A program made the position numbers and the translations under genes. This document shows positions 16,573 through 24,167 of a DNA stretch of 38,014 bases, piece by piece. Each line of letters opens with the position of its first letter. Position 1 is the first letter of the stretch. The notes under the pieces were generated by a model, which had not been told where the DNA came from, ran no database searches, and worked only from the letters and a program-made list of their open reading frames with translations. The stretch is from Planctomycetaceae bacterium (GTDB lineage Bacteria > Planctomycetota > Planctomycetia > Pirellulales > Pirellulaceae), in contig PBCP01000096.1 of NCBI GenBank assembly GCA_002717145.1, forward strand, positions 1 through 38,014. Reading direction: 5' to 3'.

Positions 16573-17304
16573 TTACATAAATTCCTGACTCAGTGGTTTG
16601 ATTGTCACTTCCGGAATATGAGCTCGAGGAGGAAGCGTCGCTATCGACAGTGCGAGATGGCCCAGATCTTCCGGTTGCAACATACGTGCTCGGTGCTCAT
16701 CAGTTACCGGATTCGGACGTTTTTCAAGAATTGGCGTTTCCACTTCACCAGGATATATATTCGTCACGCGAACTCCGTCAATATTTGCTTCGTTGGAACT
16801 GGCAATTCCCAAGGCAGCCATCGCAAATTTGGAAGCGGAATACGCTACTCCCCCAAGTGCCGTGGAACGAATTCCCGAAATCGAAGATATATTAATCACA
16901 ATCCCATCGCCACGTTCACGCATTTGAGGGAGCACTTCATACATCGTGTAATATGCTCCGCTGGCGTTAATGGCCATCACCTGGTCCCATTGCTCCGGCT
17001 TCATCGCTTCCATGGTTCGGTTAGGAATATTAGTTCCGGCGGAGTTAACTAAAATATCAATCTGACCTACATTTTCAGCTACCCAGGCGAAGAAACCCTT
17101 CACACTGTCCAGACATGACACGTCCATCGTGTGGTAAAGCATTTCCCCGGCACCATTCCAGGCATCAGCCGCTGCTTGCAAAGGCTCTTCGCGACGCCCG
17201 GCAATAATTACTTTGCACCCCTCGGCTGCATATGCCTGAGCAATACCTTGCCCGATTCCCGTACCACCACCCGTGATCACGGCGGTCTTTCCTTCCAGTC
17301 TCAT
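16573..17304 (-). CDS. Short-chain dehydrogenase/reductase
   Basis: A 243-residue cytoplasmic NAD(P)-dependent oxidoreductase of the classical SDR family. The Rossmann nucleotide-binding motif TGGGTGIGQG is at about 11-20, the structural NSAG motif near 88, and the catalytic Ser of INISSISG precedes the YSASK pair (Tyr and Lys). Length and order match the family. RRE after the second beta strand (AGRREEP) suggests that NADP(H) may be preferred, which is tentative. The substrate is unknown. The gene ends at the shared terminator and is divergent from the membrane operon. Confidence 0.88.
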   Translation of the reverse strand: MRLEGKTAVITGGGTGIGQGIAQAYAAEGCKVIIAGRREEPLQAAADAWNGAGEMLYHTMDVSCLDSVKGFFAWVAENVGQIDILVNSAGTNIPNRTMEAMKPEQWDQVMAINASGAYYTMYEVLPQMRERGDGIVINISSISGIRSTALGGVAYSASKFAMAALGIASSNEANIDGVRVTNIYPGEVETPILEKRPNPVTDEHRARMLQPEDLGHLALSIATLPPRAHIPEVTIKPLSQEFM

Positions 17305-17613
17305 ATCAACTCGCTTTTTCTACATAAATCCACGGTAAACATCTTCGCTTACGTGTTCTAATGAAATGTCTAATTACCCATGTTTACTCCCCTCCGGACA
17401 GCTTTTCAAGTAAGGGCAAGGTAATTAGGAATCAATGCCAATATTCATCCTTTGATAAATCGCGACAAACCGGCTAAAAACTAATCGCCTTTGTAGCAAT
17501 TCCAATAATTGCACATCGGTGACGTATTAAAGATAATTAGAGGTATTCCACCCAAAGGAAGGGAACAGGATTGGATAGGCAACTTCTCAGAAGATTGGTC
17601 TATCGGAGCAGCT
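17305..17613. other. Divergent intergenic region between the SDR gene and the RDD operon
   Basis: A 309-bp region with no supported gene apart from a frame extension from TTG 17509 that is rejected. It carries a good candidate promoter for the rightward operon at 17509-17537. The SDR promoter must also lie here, but no clear match was found. Confidence 0.5.
17509..17537 (+). promoter_or_regulatory. Candidate sigma-70-like promoter of the RDD–MoxR–DUF58 operon
   Basis: TTGCAC (17509-17514) and GATAAT (17532-17537) with an optimal 17-base spacer. Transcription would start near 17544, giving a leader of about 70 bases to the ATG at 17614. This argues against translation starting at 17509. Confidence 0.45.
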
Positions 17614-18603
17614 ATGGCCAACCGAGATAATTTAATTGAACCGATTGACGGCACGATCTCTATCGTAACGCCCGAGAACATCACATTTCGGTACAGCGTG
17701 GCAGGTCCGTTTCAACGAGCGACTGCATTCGTCATCGACTTTCTGATCCGAATTGGCGTTATCATTGTTCTACTAGTGATAACCATTGCACTTCGATCTG
17801 TCATTGGAGACGTTGGAATTGGCTTCTTTCTCTTATCCAACTTTGTACTCAATTGGTTCTATGGTGCAGTTTTTGAAACCTACATGAATGGTCAAACACC
17901 TGGTAAACGGCTGATGGGAATCCGTGCTGTCACTGTCGATGGAAAACCCATAAATGCGATGCAGGCTGTTATGAGAAACCTCATTCGTACGGCGGACACT
18001 TATCCACTGGTTACCCCCGCAATGTTTGGTATCGAGTTTACCGATAGTCCAATCTATCAATCAGCGATCATCCCTACTTTTGTGATGGGATTGATTGTCA
18101 TGAGTATGAACAAGCGGTATCAGCGCATCGGAGATCTGGTGGCTGGCACCATGGTCATCGTCGATCAGCGTAAAGCAACATTTGGACTAACCGACGTCCG
18201 CTCACCTGCTGTTCTCCAAATCGCAGCGATGATTCCGGCAACCTTTCGGGCTGATCAGGGGATGTCTCAGGCACTCGCACATTTCGTTGACCAGCGTCCA
18301 AGGCTTTCAGATGCTCGCCGAAGAGAAATAGCAACTCATCTGACAGATCCACTTTCCAGAGAACTTGGGCTACCTCCAAACCTTGATTCGGATCTGCTCT
18401 TACAGGCCTTGTACTACAGGGCATTTGTTTCTGATGCTCAGCAGGAATTAGCTCAGTTAACGCCCACTGCAACAGTCCAGTATCATGCACCTCAGCAAGT
18501 ATCCTCCTACGGGACTCCGGTACAGCTACCGTCATATACGCAGCCCGCACCCCAACCCGGCAAACCATCTGGTCGACCTCCAAGCGGAGGATTACTACGA
18601 TGA
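17614..18603 (+). CDS. RDD family membrane protein
   Basis: A 329-residue inner-membrane protein and the first gene of the seven-gene cluster. The RDD domain covers about residues 20-155: an Arg-containing first helix (AGPFQRATAFVIDFLIRIG), a second hydrophobic segment, then YMNGQTPGKRLMGIRAV and the closing RIGDLVAGTMVIVDQR. The remaining half is cytoplasmic-looking and ends in a Pro/Gln-rich tail (PSYTQPAPQPGKPSGRPPS). RDD proteins have been linked to ion exchange or membrane-complex roles, and the exact role here is unknown. ATG 17614 is chosen because GGAG stands six bases before it. The stop overlaps the next start (ATGA), implying translational coupling with the SpoIIM gene. Confidence 0.85.
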   Translation: MANRDNLIEPIDGTISIVTPENITFRYSVAGPFQRATAFVIDFLIRIGVIIVLLVITIALRSVIGDVGIGFFLLSNFVLNWFYGAVFETYMNGQTPGKRLMGIRAVTVDGKPINAMQAVMRNLIRTADTYPLVTPAMFGIEFTDSPIYQSAIIPTFVMGLIVMSMNKRYQRIGDLVAGTMVIVDQRKATFGLTDVRSPAVLQIAAMIPATFRADQGMSQALAHFVDQRPRLSDARRREIATHLTDPLSRELGLPPNLDSDLLLQALYYRAFVSDAQQELAQLTPTATVQYHAPQQVSSYGTPVQLPSYTQPAPQPGKPSGRPPSGGLLR

Positions 18604-19592
18604 AAGTAGCCGATTTACTTTTACAGCGACAGCAACAATGGCAGGAACTGGAATTCCTATGCGACACGGTCAGTAAACGACGGGCGGCGTCGATTACTGC
18701 CGAACAGTTATCCACATTTGCTTCGTTATATCGAAGTGCCTGTGCCGATTTGGCATTAGCAGACTCGTACAATCTTCCTCCTGAAACTGTCGAATACTTA
18801 CACCGACTTGTCGGTCGGGCCCATAGCAGACTTTACCGCTCACGACGTTTCCAATTCAACGCATGGTTTCATGTATTAATATTCGATGTACCACGTCGAA
18901 TTCTGCGGGATAGTTGTGTCCAATTTATGTTTGTATTCTTCTATGGGACGTTTCTACTGTCCGCCTATCTGGCTTATGAATCTGAAATCTTCCCCAACTA
19001 CCACATTGATATCATTACTCAGGAACAACTTTGGTCACTTGAAGATATGTACTCCACCTCCGTTGCAGATGAAGAACGAGGATTAGGGGCAGGTGGAATG
19101 GCTGCCGGATTTTATGCGAACCATAATACCGGAATTGGCTTAAGCTGTTTTGTCACGGGGATTCTAATTATTCCGGGGTTACTTGTGACATTGTTCAATT
19201 CCGCATTTTTAGGTGCCATCTTTGGATACATGGCACGAGACGACGTTCCCATGACTGACAACTTCGTTGAGTTTGTCACGGCCCATGGCCCCTTTGAGTT
19301 AACTGCGATTGTCTTGGCCGCCGCTGCCGGACTACGACTTGGTATCTCCTGGGTTAAAACCAATGGACTTTCGCGTAGTGCCTCGCTACGAAAGTCCGGT
19401 ATGGAATCTATGCCAATTATGGGTGTCTCCATTGTGTTCTTCTTCATGGCGGCGATTATTGAAGGATTCATTTCTCCATCAGGGATCCATTACAACTTCA
19501 AGCTGACAATCTGTATCGCATCGGCCGCCTTTATTCTCGTTTATCTGGTTGTATTCGGTTTGTTCAAAGGAGAGCACCATGCAATTCGATAA
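18600..19592 (+). CDS. SpoIIM (stage II sporulation protein M)/DUF95 family membrane protein
   Basis: The 330-residue protein has a helical N-terminal domain (about 1-90: LLLQRQQQWQELEFLC, then a segment ending HRLVGRAHSRLYRSR) and a C-terminal membrane domain with about five hydrophobic segments, including GLSCFVTGILIIPGLL and FVTAHGPFELTAIVLAAAAGL. Both are typical of the SpoIIM-like family. Non-sporulating bacteria carry this family next to RDD, MoxR and DUF58 genes, as here, so the name does not imply sporulation. It overlaps the RDD gene by four bases and the next gene by 14 bases. Confidence 0.85.
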   Translation: MKVADLLLQRQQQWQELEFLCDTVSKRRAASITAEQLSTFASLYRSACADLALADSYNLPPETVEYLHRLVGRAHSRLYRSRRFQFNAWFHVLIFDVPRRILRDSCVQFMFVFFYGTFLLSAYLAYESEIFPNYHIDIITQEQLWSLEDMYSTSVADEERGLGAGGMAAGFYANHNTGIGLSCFVTGILIIPGLLVTLFNSAFLGAIFGYMARDDVPMTDNFVEFVTAHGPFELTAIVLAAAAGLRLGISWVKTNGLSRSASLRKSGMESMPIMGVSIVFFFMAAIIEGFISPSGIHYNFKLTICIASAAFILVYLVVFGLFKGEHHAIR

Positions 19593-20535
19593 GACTCATA
19601 TTCAGATCAGAAACAGAACAGAAAGTGAATTGTTGGATATCTCACTTCATATATTCAGACGGTTTCCCATCCCCATTCTGCTTTCATTTCTGGTCATAGC
19701 TATCCCTCTAGTTTTACTCAATGATTTACTCTTGAGTCATGTCCTGACACTTGAATTCAATACACCACAATATGGAGTGAATTCGATTGTTGAGCAGGAA
19801 TTCACAACCTCCGATTTGAGTTTTAAGACGTATCTTTATTTACAGGTTGTTTTGATCATTACCCAAGCTCCCATCGCTTCCATCCTGTCCACCTTGATGC
19901 TGAGCAAGCTGATTTTTAATGAGAAACCAACGATCAAAGGACTCATCAGAGACGCGAAATCCTGTTTTTGGAATATTTTAATGGCGTTTGGGTTACGGCG
20001 TTGTGTACTCATCATGATGGGATTATTAGTATTACTGCTCGATACGGGGCCTAGCGGCCGAGCAACCGTCATGACGTTCTACACCCTGACTTTCATTACG
20101 TTACTTTTTGTTCGAGGCAATCGCCCCTATACACTTGAAATCATTCTGTTGGAACGTCCGGGTAAGGATCCAGCAAAAGGAATGACTCTCAGCCAACGTA
20201 GTAAAATGCTTCACACCGCAACCGGCGGAAATGTCATGGGGCGAAGTATGTTTGGCATGTTAGTCGGTGTAGTGTTTTCATTGTGCCTTTATGGTGCGAT
20301 AACCTTTTTCTCGATTTCATTATTCACCGAATCCGGAACGATTGAGAGTTCAGTATTTACAGCTCGCTGGCTGTTTCCGATATCCTGCTGGCTCGCCGTT
20401 TGTTATACGTCAGTTGTGCGATTCATGAATTACATTGATACACGAATCCTGACCGAGGGCTGGGAGGCCGAGTTAAAAATTCGCACGGAAGCCTACAAGC
20501 TGGAACAACGTCAGCAATTAGGTACGAGTTGGTAA
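19579..20535 (+). CDS. Unrecognised polytopic membrane protein in the MoxR cluster
   Basis: A 318-residue protein with about six hydrophobic segments, for example IPILLSFLVIAIPLVLL, YLYLQVVLIITQAPIASIL and MFGMLVGVVFSLCLYGAI, with a hydrophilic Arg/Lys-rich loop in the second half (RGNRPYTLEIILLERPGKD). I do not recognise the family. The ATG at 19579 is used because AAAGGAGAG stands just before it, inside the end of the SpoIIM gene. The longer frame from 19549 lacks a comparable site. The tight overlap with the SpoIIM gene and the 10-base gap to the DUF4129 gene place it firmly in the operon, so it is probably a subunit of the same membrane assembly. Confidence 0.75.
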   Translation: MQFDKTHIQIRNRTESELLDISLHIFRRFPIPILLSFLVIAIPLVLLNDLLLSHVLTLEFNTPQYGVNSIVEQEFTTSDLSFKTYLYLQVVLIITQAPIASILSTLMLSKLIFNEKPTIKGLIRDAKSCFWNILMAFGLRRCVLIMMGLLVLLLDTGPSGRATVMTFYTLTFITLLFVRGNRPYTLEIILLERPGKDPAKGMTLSQRSKMLHTATGGNVMGRSMFGMLVGVVFSLCLYGAITFFSISLFTESGTIESSVFTARWLFPISCWLAVCYTSVVRFMNYIDTRILTEGWEAELKIRTEAYKLEQRQQLGTSW

Positions 20536-20545
20536 GAAACAAAAG

Positions 20546-21637
20546 ATGAATCTCTGTTCACGACTAATATTCGTAATACTGCTGGCAAGTTATCTGCTGC
20601 CCGAACACGTATTCGCACAACGCGACTCTGATCCGATCGAATCAGGCCGTAAAGCATTAACTCGCGAAAACCCTTTTCCCTGGTACGATCAACAACAGGA
20701 TCAATTACGCCGGATTCCTCTCGACACGGCATTTCTGGAACGGATGCGAGAACGCATGGAAGCCATGGAAGGCCTAGAAGAGCGATTGCAAGAATGGCTC
20801 GAAAACGTTGAGCAGAACTTTGATCCGAACGATCTACCCTCTCCGGATTTAAGTGAACTTGAAAGTGCGTTGGAAGATTTCGATTCTGAAGCGTTTCGTG
20901 AACGGATCGAGGAATACCTCCGGCGACTCTCCGAAAGCAACGGCGAAAATGAGACGAACCCCAATGATCGCCTAAATCCTGGTGGGCGAACCAATGATTC
21001 AGGATCAGGTTCTCCTTTCCAGGGAAATCCCGATATGCCTCGTGGTGGAAGCGGGTCCACGAATAGTTCATCGGGTGGGCCAGGTGGATTTGACCCACCC
21101 GACCTCGGGTTTATTGGTGACGGAGCAGGATTTGCGAAAGCATTATTCTATATCGTCCTGGGTGTCGTCGTAGTGGCTCTAATCGGCCTGATCGTATGGG
21201 CAATCATCAATCGGGAGAAAACGAAGAAGGATCCGGGAGTCGCCTCAGAATCGACGGTTGTCACAGACGAACAACGCGTTGAAGAATTACCTTTTCAGTT
21301 AGATGCTGCGTATAAAGACCTTCTCGACAGAGCGCGTGAATGTTATCAGACCGGTGACTACGATCAGGCAATTATTTATCTATTCAGTTATGAGCTAATT
21401 CAGTTGGATAAAGCGGCTTTAATTAAGCTGACGCGTGGCAAGACAAATCACCAGTATCTACGGGAAATCCAACCCAACAAAACATTGAATTCACGGCTTG
21501 CAATCACCGTGCGTGCATTCGAAGACGTATTTTTTGGGAACAAAGAGCTTAGCCAGCGAAGATTTGAAGAGTGCTGGCGTGAAGTAAGCAGCTTCCAGCA
21601 ACTAACTCCGTCTCAGCAGCAAGTAGGGGTAGTCTAG
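20546..21637 (+). CDS. DUF4129 domain membrane protein
   Basis: The 363-residue protein has an N-terminal signal sequence (LIFVILLASYLLPEHVFAQ). A periplasmic region follows that is rich in acidic and charged residues (heptad-like MRERMEAMEGLEERLQEWL), then a Gly/Ser/Asn/Pro-rich low-complexity linker at about 135-185. One transmembrane segment at about 200-222 (YIVLGVVVVALIGLIVWAI) leads to a cytoplasmic C-terminal domain of about 120 residues resembling DUF4129 (LLDRARECYQTGDYDQAII; LIKLTRGKTNHQYLREI). DUF4129 proteins commonly accompany MoxR and DUF58 genes. The coiled-coil-like periplasmic part suggests a contact outside the membrane. The stop shares one base with the GTG start of the next gene. 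Confidence 0.8.
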   Translation: MNLCSRLIFVILLASYLLPEHVFAQRDSDPIESGRKALTRENPFPWYDQQQDQLRRIPLDTAFLERMRERMEAMEGLEERLQEWLENVEQNFDPNDLPSPDLSELESALEDFDSEAFRERIEEYLRRLSESNGENETNPNDRLNPGGRTNDSGSGSPFQGNPDMPRGGSGSTNSSSGGPGGFDPPDLGFIGDGAGFAKALFYIVLGVVVVALIGLIVWAIINREKTKKDPGVASESTVVTDEQRVEELPFQLDAAYKDLLDRARECYQTGDYDQAIIYLFSYELIQLDKAALIKLTRGKTNHQYLREIQPNKTLNSRLAITVRAFEDVFFGNKELSQRRFEECWREVSSFQQLTPSQQQVGVV

Positions 21638-22875
21638 TGCAAATCAAGCTGTCGCAACCTGTAATTCTTAGTTTGATGTTTCTGGCCCTGGCTTTGCCAG
21701 CAAACGTGAGGGCTCAGGAAGATGATATTGATGCAACCTACGGTCAGGGGAATCAATCCGCAGGTCGTTACAGCATTAATGGTACGGGGGTTTTGGCTCA
21801 GTTATTTGAAGATCGTGGTCACAGCGTGTTCTACTCCCGCGTCCTCGGCCGGCCAACACGCAAGGCTGATGTCATTATCTGGGCTCCGGATAATTTCCAC
21901 GTGCCCTCTGATACGGAAGTTGCCGCCATTGAACAGTGGCTGCAGGAAAAAGCCAACAGAACATTTATCTTTATCGGACGGGATTATGACGCCACAATGG
22001 ATTACTGGGTCGATGTGGCCAAGGGCGCCAGTCCGGAAGAACAGGCAATGCTGACTCTTAAACTGGCCGATGTCTGGGGTGCTCATCAGGTGAAACGGAT
22101 GGCCATCATTGATGACGAAGATTGTGGTTGGTTTAAGATTCAGCAGGATAATACTGTCCGCACCATACGCTCAGCAAGATCTACCACTGACTGGCTGGAA
22201 GGAGTATCTCCGGGCGGGCTTCAAATGCGACTCCAAAGCTATTTTGTGGAGTCGGATCGAGGTAAAACTTCCAGCTATGATCGCTATGAATACGATCCTC
22301 AGCTCTTTTATCAAAATATTCCGCTGATTACTCGTATTCAAAACCGTTCCAAATTTAATCGTGGGCAAATATATGTGATAGCCAACGGATCTTTTCTGCT
22401 CAATGTACCGTTGGTGCATCGCGAACACCGTAAGCTAGCCAGTAAGCTTATCGAAAAGGTTGGACGCGAAAAAGTCATCTGTTTTCTGGAAAGTGAATTC
22501 GATGACTGGGAAGATGTGCCGGTTCTAGAAAACGCGCCTTCAGCCGCACGCCCTCCTAGTATCATCACCATTCTCCAAACCTGGCCGTTTGGAATCATTC
22601 TGATCCACATGATTGTGATTGGTGTTGTGTATTGTTTTTACCGCTTCCCGATTTTTGGGCGTCCCAGGACTCAATATGAGCTCAATACTGTCATCGATGA
22701 CGTGAATGAAAGCCAGAGTGTTTCTAACTTCGGGCGGCATATCAGAGCACTTGGCAACCTACTTAAACGTGGTGGGAACACAGCATTCGCCAACCATTGT
22801 CTACAAATGTATCGCCAGCGATCCAGTGAGCAAACAACGTATCAACCACAGAAACAAAAGAAGAAACCAACCTAG
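21637..22875 (+). CDS. DUF4350 domain membrane protein
   Basis: The 412-residue protein starts at GTG 21637, overlapping the previous stop by one base, with AGGGG eight bases upstream. It has a signal peptide (ILSLMFLALALPANVRAQ), a periplasmic DUF4350-like alpha/beta region from about 40 onward (SINGTGVLAQLFEDRGHSV; KADVIIWAPDNFHVP; a glutamine-amidotransferase-like layout), and one transmembrane segment near residues 312-332 (FGIILIHMIVIGVVYCFYRF). A short cytoplasmic tail follows. The family regularly accompanies MoxR/DUF58 loci. It probably forms a membrane complex with the DUF4129 protein. No enzymatic residues could be assigned. Confidence 0.78.
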   Translation: MQIKLSQPVILSLMFLALALPANVRAQEDDIDATYGQGNQSAGRYSINGTGVLAQLFEDRGHSVFYSRVLGRPTRKADVIIWAPDNFHVPSDTEVAAIEQWLQEKANRTFIFIGRDYDATMDYWVDVAKGASPEEQAMLTLKLADVWGAHQVKRMAIIDDEDCGWFKIQQDNTVRTIRSARSTTDWLEGVSPGGLQMRLQSYFVESDRGKTSSYDRYEYDPQLFYQNIPLITRIQNRSKFNRGQIYVIANGSFLLNVPLVHREHRKLASKLIEKVGREKVICFLESEFDDWEDVPVLENAPSAARPPSIITILQTWPFGIILIHMIVIGVVYCFYRFPIFGRPRTQYELNTVIDDVNESQSVSNFGRHIRALGNLLKRGGNTAFANHCLQMYRQRSSEQTTYQPQKQKKKPT

Positions 22876-22899
22876 AGAGGCCTCAAAAAGGTAATTGAA

Positions 22900-24114
22900 A
22901 TGTCTATTGGTACCTTTAACTGTCCATCATGTGGACAACCACTCACCTTACCTCCTTCGTTTACCGGAGCTCAGGTGCAATGCCCACAATGTCAAAATAT
23001 CATCAACATTCCCGGGCAGAGTGTGCAACCAGTCACTCCTCAACCGGTCACTCCACAACCGGTCACTCCACAACCGGTTACTCCACAACCAGTTATAAAT
23101 AATCCGGTGGCGGGAAGTATTGGGAAGATGTCATTAGCAGCATCAGCCGATACTGGTCTCAATACGCCAACCCGACAATTATTTAATAAGATCACCGACG
23201 AAGTTGCAAAGGTCTTTGTTGGGCAGGAAGAACTTGTACTGGGCACATTGGTTTCGCTGTTTTCCAACGGGCACGTCCTTATCGAAAGTGTCCCCGGACT
23301 CGGGAAGACTCTGTTTGTCAGAACTCTGGGGCATGTCCTAGGTTGTGATTTTGGCCGCATCCAGTTTACAGCGGACCTGATGCCATCTGATATCACTGGC
23401 GCTCCGGTCTTTAATATGAAAACTCAGGAGTTTACCTTTCATCCGGGACCTGTATTTACGCAGTTGTTGTTAGCTGACGAAATCAACCGCTCACCGGCTA
23501 AAACGCATGCCGCTTTACTGGAAATTATGCAGGAACATCGAGTCACGGTGGACGGTGAAAGTTACAAACTTGACCCTCCGTTCCTCGTCATTGCGACACA
23601 AAACCCTGTAGAGCAGGAAGGAACCTACAATCTTCCTGAAGCTCAACTGGACCGTTTCATGATGAAGCTGATTGTGAATTACCCAACCGAGCAGCAGGAA
23701 GCCGACATCCTGAAGCAACACAGCCAGCAAAAGAATCTGGGCGAGGTATTAGAAAACGAAATTCAAACAGTTTCCTCACCTGCCGAGATCAATCAAGCTA
23801 TTCAGGCTAACGCGGATGTTCGTATCGACGATGCTTTGGCAGACTATATCAATAAGATCGTGCGATTACCCCGCCAATGGCCTCAGTTCTATATGGGAGC
23901 TTCCCCCCGTGCCGGTTTAGCTCTCATGCAGGGAGCGCGCACTTTGGCAGCCTTCCAGGGACGAGACTATGCCATTCCTGATGACGTCGTTCAAATTGCA
24001 CTTCCAGTCTTGCGACATCGAGTCATGCTGACCGCAGAAGCAGAAGTGGAAGGGCAGCAGGCAGATCAGATTTTGACTGACCTGATCCGCACCATTGAAG
24101 TGCCTCGATTATAA
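22900..24114 (+). CDS. MoxR-family AAA+ ATPase with N-terminal zinc ribbon and QPVTP repeat linker
   Basis: The 404-residue protein has three parts. Residues 8-31 form a zinc ribbon (CPSC at 8-11, CPQC at 28-31). Residues 43-65 are four QPVTP repeats plus QPV, a flexible Pro-rich linker. The rest is a standard MoxR AAA+ domain: Walker A VPGLGKT (131-137), DLMPSDITGAPVF, Walker B region LLLADEINRSPAKTHAALLE, the sensor region PFLVIATQNPVEQEGTYNLPEAQLDRF, and the lid GASPRAGLALMQGARTLA. MoxR ATPases act as chaperones that assemble or activate partner complexes, usually together with DUF58 or VWA-domain proteins, and the DUF58 gene is next. AAAGG precedes the ATG. The zinc ribbon and linker are not part of usual MoxR proteins of about 320-350 residues. 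Confidence 0.92.
   Translation: MSIGTFNCPSCGQPLTLPPSFTGAQVQCPQCQNIINIPGQSVQPVTPQPVTPQPVTPQPVTPQPVINNPVAGSIGKMSLAASADTGLNTPTRQLFNKITDEVAKVFVGQEELVLGTLVSLFSNGHVLIESVPGLGKTLFVRTLGHVLGCDFGRIQFTADLMPSDITGAPVFNMKTQEFTFHPGPVFTQLLLADEINRSPAKTHAALLEIMQEHRVTVDGESYKLDPPFLVIATQNPVEQEGTYNLPEAQLDRFMMKLIVNYPTEQQEADILKQHSQQKNLGEVLENEIQTVSSPAEINQAIQANADVRIDDALADYINKIVRLPRQWPQFYMGASPRAGLALMQGARTLAAFQGRDYAIPDDVVQIALPVLRHRVMLTAEAEVEGQQADQILTDLIRTIEVPRL
23026..23094 (+). repeat. Coding 15-bp tandem repeat (QPVTP)
   Basis: Four and a half copies of a 15-base unit close to CAACCGGTCACTCCA, with one to three differences between copies, sit inside the MoxR gene and encode QPVTP four times plus QPV. Near-identical repeats can change copy number by slippage in steps of five residues without breaking the frame. 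They mark a disordered linker between the zinc ribbon and the ATPase core. Confidence 0.9.
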
Positions 24115-24167
24115 GCTTCATAACATATACCCTTTATTCAACTCCCAATCAAAGCGAGTCGCTCGTC

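Noticed and set aside
18155-18772. 205-codon minus-strand ORF across the RDD/SpoIIM junction
   Set aside because: It overlaps two recognised genes that are translationally coupled. The composition (Arg, Cys and Ser rich) is typical of an antisense shadow.
20511-21098. 195-codon minus-strand ORF opposite the DUF4129 gene
   Set aside because: It is antisense to a gene with signal peptide, membrane segment and recognised domain. The product is His/Arg rich with no domain.
23026-23094. CRISPR-like or regulatory tandem repeat
   Set aside because: The 15-bp units are contiguous without spacers and stay in frame inside the MoxR gene, so they are coding repeats.
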